Assembly: GCA_037178625.1 (NCBI GenBank)
Contig: CM074132.1
Span: 1,426,001-1,490,000 of the forward strand
Source: Skeletonema tropicum
Taxonomy: Eukaryota > Bacillariophyta > Thalassiosirophyceae > Thalassiosirales > Thalassiosiraceae
Direction: 5' to 3'
DNA: 64,000 nucleotides
Both the position numbers and the translations under genes were made by a program. The notes under the pieces are model-generated. The model saw nothing but the letters and a program-made list of their open reading frames with translations, ran no database searches and was not told the DNA's origin. Below, piece after piece: positions 32,027 through 43,003 of the stretch. Position 1 is the first letter of the stretch. Each line of letters begins with the position of its first letter.

Positions 32027-35000
32027 CTATTCTTCTGTCTCATTTGGTACCATCCACCTGTAATTTGCGTTGTTTGTTGTTCTCTTAGCGCCGTCGACTG
32101 ATGGTTCTCCGTAGATGTAAATTGTGTTGTAAGGATCGACGACAGTGTCACCTTTCTTGCCGCTCACGTTGAACACTCTCTTATATTCCTCTCCGTTTTT
32201 TCTGTGCAAAAAGACGATTGACTTGTTCATTTCCTTCACGATCTGCGTAATAGCTGTCTTCAAAGGTAAGCCAAACAAGTTCTTTGCCCACTTCTCAGCC
32301 ATCTGTTGCTCCTTCGTAGTCAACCCAATACGTTTGTTCGTTTTGTGCTTTTTCTTCCTTCCTCTCCATTTCATGTTACTCCACGCGAGGTTGATGACGT
32401 CAAAGAATCCAGTTTGGTCGTACTGTTTTCCTACCTCATATCCTTCTACTGCTTCGAATGTTGTTTCGGTTCTTGCCACGACATCGTCACTTTCAATCAT
32501 CTCATCTATATCAGCTTCTGCTTCTGGAAGTGTAGGGAACAATTCATCAATGATTGCTTTTGCAATGTTTGTCATTAATCCTTCTCCCAAGATATCTTTA
32601 CCAACTTTATTCTGTGCTGCTTTCACGGCTCTAGCTCTCAATTCATCCTTGCTCTCTCGTCCGTGGAGTTCGTGCTGCGTCGTATTGCCTGACTGTTGCG
32701 ACACGATCGTTTTACTGGCACAATCATTGGTGCGTTGCTTTTTCGAATTTGTCTCCTCTGTATCAGTTGTTGATCCATTTTTGTCTTTACTTTGATGCTT
32801 CTCCGACTTCCTCTTCTTACTCTCCTTTCTTTTGCTTGGCTTTCCCTCCTTGGTAGCAGCAGGTTTCGTTGGAAGTGTGTACGTACGGATGAGCTTGCCC
32901 TTAAGTTGCGCAGTCCCTCTGATCAAGTCGCCCAGCTGCGTTAGCGATAACAACGATCCTGTCATTTGAAAGTCACTCGGTGATTCGATTCTAGATGTGA
33001 CCGTTTCATTCCCAATCTTTAGAACCTTCATCAACTGACTTGATGTTTTCACTGAGTCGCTTGTCGTTTTGAATCGCTTGTCTTTTCCGAAGAAGAGGTC
33101 TTGGAGCTTTCTCGGATTGCCTCTCTCTTTCTCTGCGGATCGAACCACATTCCAACAAAAGATGTGGCAAATGAGCTCTACTAGTGTCATATCACCAGGA
33201 GCTGTTACGATGGTCATCACATCTCTACCCTTAGTCGGTATCTTGCTTTGTCTTTTGGTTGAACTTGCACCTGTCTCATTCGTCACTCTGACCGCCTCAA
33301 TGACGTTACTTGCCAATTGCTCTTTATCGAGACGTGAAGTCTTGTCCTTGTCTTTCTTTCTTACCAAGAATTCTCTGATAGCTTCACCGACCAAATCCTG
33401 GTTGTCTTCTCTCAATAGGTCTTCACTAACTTGGATGTCTTCAGGGGTAGAAGCAATGAGTTGCATGTACTCGTGTAATAGATTCATTGTCACCATGAAG
33501 TTTAGTGCCGCGATATTCACATCTCTCTCTGTGCCTTCATCTTCCTTCAGCGTCTTCAGGACAACTGCGATCTCTTTTGCTGCCATACTAATCAATCCGA
33601 AACTTTTCGCTTGATTTCAATGAATAGATACTTGTTAGTCAAGGTACAACGAGCACAAGTTTACGAATGAAATGATACCAAGCTTGTTCTTACCAATACT
33701 CAATCTCAAATCATTCGCCATATCTTTGGTTTGCGACATGATGCTGAAGGCATTTAAAGTTTGATCAAGCAAGGCATCTGCGTTGAACAGTTTGGCAGAC
33801 TCGACTGTGTAGACCAACGCTGCAGTACTTGTCGCCATGATCCCTTCAACTGACCTGTCCCATAGTTTAGGCGTGTCATTGTATTTTCCATCAGTATCAT
33901 CCTTGGGTATCACAATCGTGTTCACTCCTGATCTTGGCATAATAATTCCGCCTGCCAACATTGCGCTTATCTGCTTTGAGGTAAATAGCTGCATTCCATC
34001 AGTTTCAAGCAATGACTGTACCGCTACCGCGAGTGGGAAAAATCTGGCCATGCTGTGCTCAACAGTCATCGGGTAGTTCCCTGTAGAACCGAAGTTGTCC
34101 ATATTACACTTGACAGGCAATTTGAGTACATCATTTGGTCCTCCACCATCAACTCTGAGCTGCACTTCGTTTTGGCACGTCTCGTATTCACGCATTGGAT
34201 TCTCGTAGTATTGAGTGAGCGGCTCTTCGGTGAAACTTGGGTCATCTTCAAACTCTTCAAGTGTCCTTGCCGTTCGCGCTCTCAGCCCCTTTATGGTCAA
34301 AACTTTACCTTTGCTGACTATCTTACCGTTAGTACCAACTTCCTTCTCAGTCCAATCCTCATGGTCTCTTCTCACAGAATTATGCTTAGTTAAGCCTCTG
34401 TATATATTTAGTACTGTTGATCCAAGCTTCCTTTTGCTCACGTTCTTGCTTTTCTCGGCTAGAAGAGTTTCCGCGAGGTGAGGCGCGGGGAAAGATTCGG
34501 TAGCAGTCCTTGATGCTACTGTAATGTGAGCGTCGAAGGGGTGGCTCAATATTGCATCACTGTCCGATTTTTTCAATTTCTCAAGAGCATTCTCCATGGC
34601 GTCATGTTCGTTATCTTCAATTCCTACGAATGAATTGGTCAAGAACGTCGGATCTCCGGGATTGCTTGGCTTGAAGAAGTAGCCTGACTCTCTCTTCACT
34701 TTGCATCGCAGCAGAGCTGCCAATAATGCTATCAAGCGGTGGTTGCCTTCAACAGCTGTGACATAGAATTTCAATGAAGCAGTGAAGGAAGTGTAGAAAT
34801 GACCAAATCCCTCGATACCATCTTGGACTGCCACATTGACTTCATTTTGACTTTCATCTAGCCAATGGTGCTTTCTTGCAGTGCTCAAAAGCTTTCGTTG
34901 ACCTTCGACTGTTGTCACATTAGCAGTTAATGCCTCTGATATTTCTCTTTTCGTTTCATCTGTGCCACTACCATCATCTCCGTTGAGTACGTCGATTAAG

Positions 35001-35970
35001 TGTGATAGCTCTGGAACATACGTGAATGGCAATCCGTAAGCCACACTAGTCCTCGCTTCTTCACTGGATGCAATCAATGACATATGAGTTGCATTGACTG
35101 GTTCTGTCTTCTCCTGTTATTAATGTGGAGTAGCATCAATCAAGTGTTAGTTGTGAGTTCAGCAACGGATCTATAAATCAATATTCGTATAATCGCACAG
35201 TGAGCAATTATACAAATCAAGTAGCATGATGTAGTTTGGCTGCAGCAATCGATCGACGAATCAATATTACCAAAATTGTACAGTGATCAAATTTACAAAT
35301 TCGTTCTGTGCAACATCGCAATCGATCAACGAATCAACATTTCCAAATTTGTACAGTGATCAATTTTACAAAATGGTTCGTTGCGCAGATTCAACAAAAG
35401 TAAACTCACGCAATCTTCCGCGGAATCATCCTCCGCTGCTTTCTTGCTGAAGTGTAAGTGTATCTGACTGTCGTTCATTTCTTTGTTGTCGCCGGATTTA
35501 CCCGTAGCCACCAGTTTCAATAGCCCGAGTATCTTCTCTTGCTGTGGTACCGCTTGATTTACATTCTCCGCTACCAATTTGCCTTCTTTATCCAAATGGG
35601 TGAAGCAAACGAAAACCGTAGCACTAATTTTTGTTGGCAGGCCCGTATTTGTGCCTTTGATGTAATGCTCAGGTCGATCTTCCTCGACTTGCTGCGTAGT
35701 CGTTTCTGTACCTGCTGTTGGTTTGTCAGGGGTGATAACGTTGTTGGTGGTTGGTCTGGTGACAGCCTCGGCAGTATGATCGGTAGGTGTGTTATTCTTT
35801 CCGGGGGTGTTCATCTGGTTGTCCGGCGGACTCGTTGTCTCCTTTAACGTGCTTTTTGCGTCCACAGCTTCAGCTGCAGATTCAACCGCAGATTCAGTTG
35901 CATCTGTAGCTTCAGGTGAGTTCATGGTGTCGTCGTTATCGTGTTCAGTTGGATGTTGTTTGTCGGTCAT
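32027..35970 (-). CDS. HLE-5 gene X: intact three-exon gene, 1187 aa, function unknown
   Basis: Exons 35970-35410, 35113-33694 and 33609-32027 join in phase (3564 nt, exactly 1188 codons). Introns have GTGAGT and GTAAGA donors and CAG and AAG acceptors. Residues 1-130 are disordered and acidic/Thr-rich. Around residue 310 a VEGNHRLIALLAALL stretch resembles the GxHR box of ParB/DGQHR-type nucleases, but this is weak. The third exon has a nuclear-localisation-like Lys/Arg tract (KPSKRKESKKRKSEK). The gene is divergent from Rep/helicase. Its 5' exons persist in HLE-3 and HLE-4. Being fully open over 1187 codons suggests a role in transposition. Confidence 0.8.
35114..35409 (-). other. Gene X intron 1 with three palindromes
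   Basis: This 296-bp intron (GTGAGT…ATAACAG) contains three 27-30-bp imperfect palindromes at about 35187-35213, 35268-35297 and 35344-35372, each of the GTATAATTG…CAATTATAC type. HLE-3 and HLE-4 keep all three. They occupy nearly a third of the intron. Confidence 0.85.
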
Positions 35971-36836
35971 GATTTGGTGGAGCGCTGTTGCGTTTTATGC
36001 GAGATCTGTGCGGCGGATTCGTTGGGTGCGGTGCTTTGCTCTGAATTACTTCCGGAACTTAAACTTGAAGTGTTGGGATTTTCCCCCCTCCTATCCCCGC
36101 TGAAATGCCCATTTTGATTGTCATTTAGATGCTATATCTTATGATTTAGATCTAAAAATCGCTTGATTTGTGCTAGAAAGGACTTTTCCAGGCTAATTAA
36201 GTCAGATTGTCGATGAGCTTCTTCGTTCTTTCCGGTGTGCATCCCCGTCACCATCTATTTTCTTCATTTTTTCTCTGAGTGACGTGGTAAACTTCGTTAC
36301 TTAAGGAATTAGTACACTTGATTCCAATCGTCTTACGTCACAAAGTACCAGAAGTCAGGTGTTGGCAAAATCCAATGAACAAAAAAGTATTTAAGTTCAT
36401 GCAGCAAGTACTCAGGTCGACATTGGCTCAATTACATTATCTGCCGAGTCGTCTATTGATGCAAGTCTAAATAGACGCCGACGTTGGTTGCCGACGTGTT
36501 TGCATTTGAATAACTGCCGATCTTTGGCCACGTACTGATCAATACGTCAGTTCTTAACTCCACGTCGACGTCTTGTGTTGAGCTGAATCTTTTTGTCGAC
36601 GTGTTGTCGATGTGTTGAACCACAAGATCTTGTGTTGCCGACGTAGCTTACGAAGGAACTCGTTTACTTCATGACGTGGTTGGTTATTGATTGCATTGTT
36701 CTCTGCTGATTATTGCGCTGGTGCGTTGGCGGCGGTTATGTAGGCAGTTTGTACGTTGTCGAGCCGTTCAACAGCTCTCATAAATTATGCATTGCATCAT
36801 TTACATCATCACATTTCTACATTGTCCGAATAAATA
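35971..36836. promoter_or_regulatory. Divergent promoter region of gene X and Rep/helicase
   Basis: The 866 bp between the two divergent start codons have no gene. They are dense in GACGTC, GTCGAC and CACGT-type sites (around 36475-36610), which include the cores of bZIP/bHLH sites. A conserved GTGACGTAAGACG block (near 36332-36345, minus strand) persists in every copy that keeps this region. Promoter function is inferred from position. Confidence 0.6.
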
Positions 36837-39800
36837 ATGAAGTTTGGCAACACAAATCCAGTTATATCCACCGTTGGTAGTAATGGTAAGGGCTTCCGTG
36901 CCGTGCGGAATCGGAGCAATGTCGATGCACGTCTTACTTCGTCAGGGGTCAAGACTGCCGCTAAACCGTCGGCTCCTGTCATTGCATTGAGCGTAACAGA
37001 CATCAATTGGCGTTTGGTGCGTACCGACGATCGTATCTTCTCGCTGCTAGCGTCTGTTGCATTAGGCGATGGGTTTGACGTTGCCAAGTTGGAGAAGGAA
37101 CAACTGCTCTTTTCTGCTCTTTCCGTCTTTGAAGTCGGGTCAATCAAGTACATCCTGAATGAACTGTCTGAACATTACCCGAATGTCCCAGTTGGTAAGA
37201 CTGATTCTACTGACAAAGATGATCTGGTGTCTGCAGCGGTCAACTTCTTAATGTTTGCCGCTATTGCTCAGAAAGGAGGTACAAGCCAAGCGCCGTACAC
37301 TTCAAATTGTGAGCATTTTTGGTAAGAGAGAAGGTTAACCTTCGTGTGGTTCAATGATTTTGGTATTTTTGTTCATTGTACCGTTTTACAAATTCTGTCT
37401 TTCCTTTTTACTTACAAGTTTTTTTTTCAACCTTCAACTTCACACCAGTGATGAGAACGGGAAACTTGTACTTGAAGACAAAACTCATTCGGGCTCCCGT
37501 GATCAACCTGTTCAAGATGATGATGAACCGGATTTGTCCGAGAAAGGTGCTGTCACGAAAAAGTCTAAACCGGTACCTGTCCGAGAGAAGGCCTCTCCTG
37601 ATTCAACTATCATGTGAGTTTATTTTGTGTGCATGTGCACTGCCGCACTAAGTATCGCTTGCTTATTGAATCATTTTAGTATAATCGATCACTGAACAAT
37701 TTTACCTAATAAATAAATGCAACTGCCTTCTACATAGCGAGAATGAGTGGGTTGATTACACCCATTCAGATCTCTCGGATGGATGGAAAAGGAAGAGTAT
37801 CAAGCGTAAGTGCGGCAAATCCCGCGGAACTATTTACCACCATTACCTCTCCCCTGACAACAAAGTTTTCAAGAGGGAGAGGACGCCCGAATGCTGTGCC
37901 AGGAGTGCATGGTGCACCACTGCAATGTGTATTGCCTTGGTACAAATACGAAATGCGAACGTCGTGAGTGTAGGTTTGGGTACGGTACGGAGACAGAGTA
38001 CGGCAAGTGTGATACAGATGGGAAACCACTCAGCAAAGTATCGGTGATAGTAACAGATCAAAAGGGAGTGGAACACTTCCAACTACGCCGTACAAAGTCG
38101 CGAAAGTCATGTCAGCACAGTAGGACACTGTTGCAAACCTGGAGGGCAAACATAGATATCCAGCTACTGGTTTATAGGTCACATCCAGACAAACCCGATG
38201 TCAGCGAGATTGAGAACGTTTGCAAATATGTCGTAGCATACGCCAGCAAGAAGAACCACACGTCCAAGAAGGAGAAAGAAGCAGTGCAGAACATTGTGCA
38301 AAGGTAAGTGTGCTCTGAAGATGAAAGTTGTCTCTCACACTGAATTCAGTGCAGTTGTGTATTCCGCCATCTTCTTTGGTAAAACTGTGCGGTGCACAAT
38401 TTTGCAAATTGAAACAAAATCTTACGCTGGGTAACCTCACTGTATTCCGCCATCGACTTTGGTAAAACTGTGCAGTGCACAATTTTGCAAATTGAAACAA
38501 TCGAACACTGTTAACCCCACTGCTAACACAACCTACCGCCACTATTAATTCTCACCTCCCAGCAAAAGCTCCGAGGATATAAGTGGTGTCCAAACATTGG
38601 TGAAAATGTCACTGAACTGGATGACAAGCAAAAGGCTCATCAGCATACAAGAGGCGGTGCACGAGATTGATAGGCTGAGTTTAACACTCTGTTCAGATGT
38701 GATCACTTACGTGTCGGTTCAGAATTGTCTGAAGCTACGAAAATCATCCGACCCTAAGCCAAACGACTTGGTCTATAGCTATGCAAGCAGGGAGGAAAAG
38801 TACAGCAAACTGACCTTGGATCAGTACTTTTACAAGGAGTGGTGTAGGAAAAAGTTCATGATAGACCCTGACAGCAATAGACGCATGAACAGGATACTCA
38901 TCGCCAAAGGACTCAATTGCAGACCACGTTACCCGGTGGACTACGATTATGCAAGAGGAATGTTGTTACTTCACAAGCCATGGAGCTTCGACAAACCACT
39001 TAATTTACGCGACAGACAGAGAACAATCAATACATTCAAGTTGATGCTGCAGAAAAGACAGGTCCCTACAAGTGTTTGGACCGAATACCAGAGAGCTGTT
39101 AGATACGCGCAAGAAAAAAGGATCGAATGTGTGGCAAGAAAAGGGACAATTCAAGCAGATGTCAACATTGACGAGCTCGACGATGACGAGGTAGATCAAC
39201 ACCTGAATCATTTGCACTCGACCCAACTCTCTGATAGGAAAGTGGATGAGTTACTTTTGGGGGGCAAGAAAATCGACGTAGGATTGAATCACGATTGGTC
39301 GAAGAGCTCGTTTGATGGAGAAAGAGACGTAACAATACCAGGGGAGGAGTACACAGTCAAACTCAGAGAGCAACGTGCCAGAGCCATGATGGACGATCAT
39401 TCAGGCGCAACAATACCCACGAAATCTGACGGATCAAGTTACAACATCGAGGAACTGTCCGAGGAACAGGCGATGATCGTACTCGCCACTGTCGATACTG
39501 TGGTGAAATTCCTTGATAATGACGAGGATTACAAGCCGCTACGAGCAACAATTACAGGAATGGGTGGGTGCGGGAAATCGCTGGTAATTAACACCATCAT
39601 TTCCATCATCAGGAAGCTGACCGATTCGAACAAGACAGTCCAGGTTGCTGCTCCTTCAGGCAGCGCAGCGTACAACGTCAAAGGGTGCACGCTGCACTCA
39701 CTTCTGGGAATTAACGTACAGGTACCTTACAAATCATTGGACGCAAAAAGAAGAGAAGAAATGTGCAATAAACTGAAAGAGCTGCTCGTACTGATGGTCG

Positions 39801-41401
39801 ATGAAAGAAGCATGTTGGGCTCACACGTAACATTCGGTGCAGAGGAGCATGTGAGAGATTGCGCATTTAATGGGCACAATAAACGGGAGAGGTGGGGCGG
39901 TGTCCCGGTTGTGTTGTTCTTCGGTGACGACTACCAGCTGCCACCGTCCAACAAGGGGGGAGCAATAAACGGCTACCACGAATACCACAACAACGATAGG
40001 CCAAAAACAATGACAGGAAAGAGTAAAAACAATCAAATATGCGATTACGAGGGTAGCAAAATCTTGACTGAGATGATGACGGATGTGGTCTTCATGTTGA
40101 CGAAGAATTTTAGAGCAAAAGACAAGGAGGATAGCGATCTCATGAACAGGATGAGAGTGGGGAACCAGACTGATGAGGATGCAAAGCGCCTGATCAAACT
40201 ACACATAGACGAACTCGGAAAATATCATCCAAAACTGAGGGAAGAGGTAGAAAATGACCCAAAGACGTTGTGGGTATACGCGAAACGGGACGATATGTCC
40301 CAGAAAAATGTAGACATGCTGATCAAAACACACGAACGACTGAAAGTACCAATAGCTAGGCTCAGGTGTCAATTCAGCAGCAGGATGGCGGGCAATAACA
40401 CAGCATACCAGTCGCACTTTTACGGCAGGAGGCTATTCTACACCTTTGATGTGTGCGTAGGTGCACATGTTTGCTTGGAGTCAGCCAACATCGATCCCAA
40501 CTCAGGATTGTACGTCTCAGCTATTGGGGTAGTTGTCGAGATCGTTTACGATAAGGATCGCTCCGTTGGACCAAACGGTAAAGGTGAGGTTAGCCTACCG
40601 AAGTACATTGTTGTGGATTTCCCTACATACAAACCACCACCAGGCGAGGACCCATGGGACAAGAACAACCCAACGGTGAGTAAAAGTTGACACACGAAAG
40701 ACACAAGACAATTGCCACTCTCTGCGAAAACACTACTAACTCATTTCATACTGATACAAATGCATCCTACCCCAACTTATTGCGCACAGCACGTGCCAAT
40801 CCCACCCTACGAGCAGATTTGCAACAGAGGATGCTGCACCGCATTATTCATGCCATTGCAAATTGCCTACGCCATCACCATCCACCGCTGTCAAGGACTC
40901 GAAGCTGGATTCGACAAAGGAGACCGCTGGAACCGCATGATAATAGATCCAGCAGATGAGTTGTGGGAGATTAGCAAGTTTCTTGGAACAATGTACGTGG
41001 CTACCAGCAGAGGCAAAACACTTGGCTCCAAAGATCAAGCATACCCGTCGGACAGTGCCATATACTGGACCGGAAGCAACATTTCAACGAACCGATTAAA
41101 AAATTGCAAGAGAAAGCAAAATGGCCAGTTCTGCGAATCGTACAAGAAGCGAGCAAATTGGGTGAAATACTTGGAGGGGAAGGCAGAAGAGTCGAAGACA
41201 AGGTATAGCAAGAGAAAGTTGGAAGAAATCACAGAAACATCGTACGCAGCAGCAATCAAGGGCAATTTCATCAAAGACAGGACAGACCTGACAACCAGGA
41301 TTACCAACATCATAACCAACCCGAACAAGAAGTGGAAAGAAGCGAAGAAGGATCATGAAATCCCAAGTGATTACTTCGCAGGATCTTCATCTGGTGATTA
41401 G
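36837..41401 (+). CDS. HLE-5 Rep-C-terminal/PIF1 helicase gene, five exons
   Basis: Exons 36837-37321, 37449-37613, 37738-38303, 38563-40675 and 40790-41401 join in phase at each splice. Exon 1 is an unknown domain and exon 2 a charged linker. Exon 3 opens with an MBD-like segment (DGWKRKSIKRKCGKSRGTIY…YLSPDNKVFK), then a Cys/His/CRFG segment and KYVVAYASK, which match the C-terminal Rep part of Helitron proteins, including a Tyr-x3-Tyr pair. Exon 4 has Walker A (GMGGCGKS), APSGSAAYNVKG, Walker B (LVLMVDERSM), GDDYQLPP and LTKNFR. Exon 5 has motifs V and VI. Total length is 2 nt out of phase because exon 3 changes frame near 37870-37890, and no HUH motif precedes CRFG. An internal deletion is likely. 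Confidence 0.88.
38304..38562 (+). other. Helicase intron 3 with a tandemly duplicated palindrome
   Basis: The intron (GTAAGTG…CTCCCAG) contains two direct copies of a roughly 60-bp unit, each with TATTCCGCCATC, then the palindrome GTAAAACTGTGC…GCACAATTTTGC (about 38379-38405 and 38462-38488), then AAATTGAAACAA. Confidence 0.85.
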
Positions 41402-41921
41402 TAAAATTGATCACTGCACAGTTTTACAAAACAGACACTTTCTCAACACAAAGAATACAACAACTCAATTAAGCGTCTGCATCTGGTGATCAGTAAAACA
41501 TCTGCAAGCGCACGATTCGATATATCAAGCACAGTTTTACAAAAAGACATTTTCTCGTGACGAAGAAAGACAAAAACTAAATCGACTAACGCCCGTGTAA
41601 AACCTGTATTTCTTTCTCGTACAGACCGATTTAGATGCTCAAAAAGCGCATCTAGTACAGTCAATTTCTCGCTTTCAACAGGTACTTCTTGCTTTCTACA
41701 TAGGAACACATACAGATCCTACACCGGTAGTCTCTACCGAGGACTCTACGTGTCCCTAAAGTAAACCTTCTCACTAAAAAACACATGTACTGATTCCTAC
41801 CTATAACTCTGTAGAATAATGGGGGTGAAAAATAATGAATTTTCCCACCTGTAATAGAAGGGCACCTGCGGCCCCCTATTACGCTGCTCTGCACTCCATG
41901 AACGGGGGCCCCGAGGGCCGA
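41401..41921 (+). repeat. HLE-5 3' tail
   Basis: A palindrome starts on the last base of the helicase stop codon (41401-41427). Then follow about 490 bp shared with all HLE copies. A block around 41680-41785 (GGTACTTCT…CTACGTGTC…AAACCTTCTCACTAAA) is conserved even in the divergent HLE-7. The tip is ATGAACGGGGGCCCCGAGG followed by GCCGA, with a GGCCC/GGGCC hairpin. This arrangement fits a Helitron-type terminator. Confidence 0.85.
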
Positions 41922-42766
41922 TCATAATTGTGTAGATAAAAATGTTGATACAATACAAGAATCGGAGGCACGTTGCCATGACTTTTGGATTGAGTCGGAC
42001 CTCTCAATAGAGCAATTGCTGAAATTGAAAGGTGTTAAAGATTATTTGAAGGATCCAATGAGTGAGCAAGGACTTGTCGGCAGGAACATGGGTCGTAAAA
42101 TGAGCCATGCAAAGACTGCCATTGAATCAACTTTGGTTCAAACTGATATGAATTCAATGCGCAAGGAGAGAGTTAACCAAGAAGACGGTGGTACAAAAGT
42201 AGCTCTCAATCGAATAGTACTTAGTTATTCGCAGATTGTTCATGAGAAGCCGCCGCCGAAGAGTCTGAATGAAGTTGAGATTCCAAGGAAGAGAAAGCTG
42301 AGAGAGTCGCCGGAGAGTACGAATGAAACTCTGCTGAGAGAGTCTGTCAGTGTTCCGATATTGTTGTCCTACTATTTTGGACCTTTCCTATTATCTTTGT
42401 TTATGCAAGCAATTGAGATTAAATGCTACTTGAGAAGTCATGACGAAATGATTGTAGTATTGATGAAGATAGTGACATCCCCGCGAGATAGTCACAAGTT
42501 CATCTTTGAAGGTGATAATACTGATCTCGGTAATATCATTAGAGAGTATGGAAAGTATCTTAAGGAGAAGAAGAGGAGACCAGCGGCTGGTTGGCTTAGT
42601 TGGAAACAGAGTATAAAAAAGAAGCTCTCTGTTGTTGTCTGGGCCACAAGATTCATCATTGACTCAATTCTGGCTTGTGGTGCCTTTGGTGTAGCTGATG
42701 CGCTCGTGAATCTACTTTCTATTGAAAGTAATTCCAATCATGATGAATACAGCCGTGAAAAAGATT
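41922..42766 (+). CDS. Unrecognised host gene, continued after HLE-5
   Basis: The frame continues in phase from 29762. It encodes a charged region and two probable hydrophobic segments (PILLSYYFGPFLLSLFMQ and IIDSILACGAFGVADALV). At 42767 a GTGAGT donor pairs with the acceptor at 43003 to give an in-phase 237-bp intron, and exon sequence continues from 43004. No domain recognised. Confidence 0.6.
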
Positions 42767-43003
42767 GTGAGTACCTTTGGATCTTTGCTGCTCTCTCATA
42801 CTTGTCTTCGTTGAAGACACGAGCAATTGTTGTTTACGCTAGAAAGGAGAGTATTGGGAATAAAGCTCCAGCGCTATACACTGATTCAAACATCAGAAAC
42901 AGGTCGGGTATTTATATTTCGACTTTGATGAAAACTCAAATGAGCATCATGAGGCTGTTGTTCTGACATGGGATTTTGGGCACACCGAAATTAAGTAAAG
43001 CAG

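Larger units (their letters stand above)
29763..41921 (+). mobile_element. HLE-5: 12.2-kb multi-gene Helitron-like element
   Basis: This is the largest copy and the only one with several genes. The 5' end is TAAACAGGGGCGCGCAG, the 3' end GGCCCCGAGGGCCGA, and there is no target duplication. GGCCCTCGGGGCC lies at 29831-29843 and its reverse complement at 41907-41919. These asymmetric inverted repeats recall Helitron2/Helentron elements, while insertion after A and before T recalls canonical Helitrons. Genes: 30295-30696 (-), 30941-31810 (+), gene X 32027-35970 (-), Rep/helicase 36837-41401 (+). The HUH motif of a Rep nuclease is not visible, so even this copy may be defective. Confidence 0.93.

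Noticed and set aside
32145..33614. Plus-strand frames at 32145-32795 and 33069-33614
   Set aside because: They are antisense shadows of gene X exon 3, which is proven by in-phase splicing on the minus strand.
36809..37153. A 114-codon frame antisense to Rep/helicase exon 1, also at 5119-5463 and 59285-59629
   Set aside because: It is conserved only because the DNA copies are nearly identical; the other strand has splice sites and codon logic.
41443..41709. An 88-codon antisense frame in the 3' tail (also at 3146, 21528, 26444 and 56599)
   Set aside because: Similarity with HLE-7 is better on the sense strand, and there is no start or splice context. Treated as part of the conserved tail.
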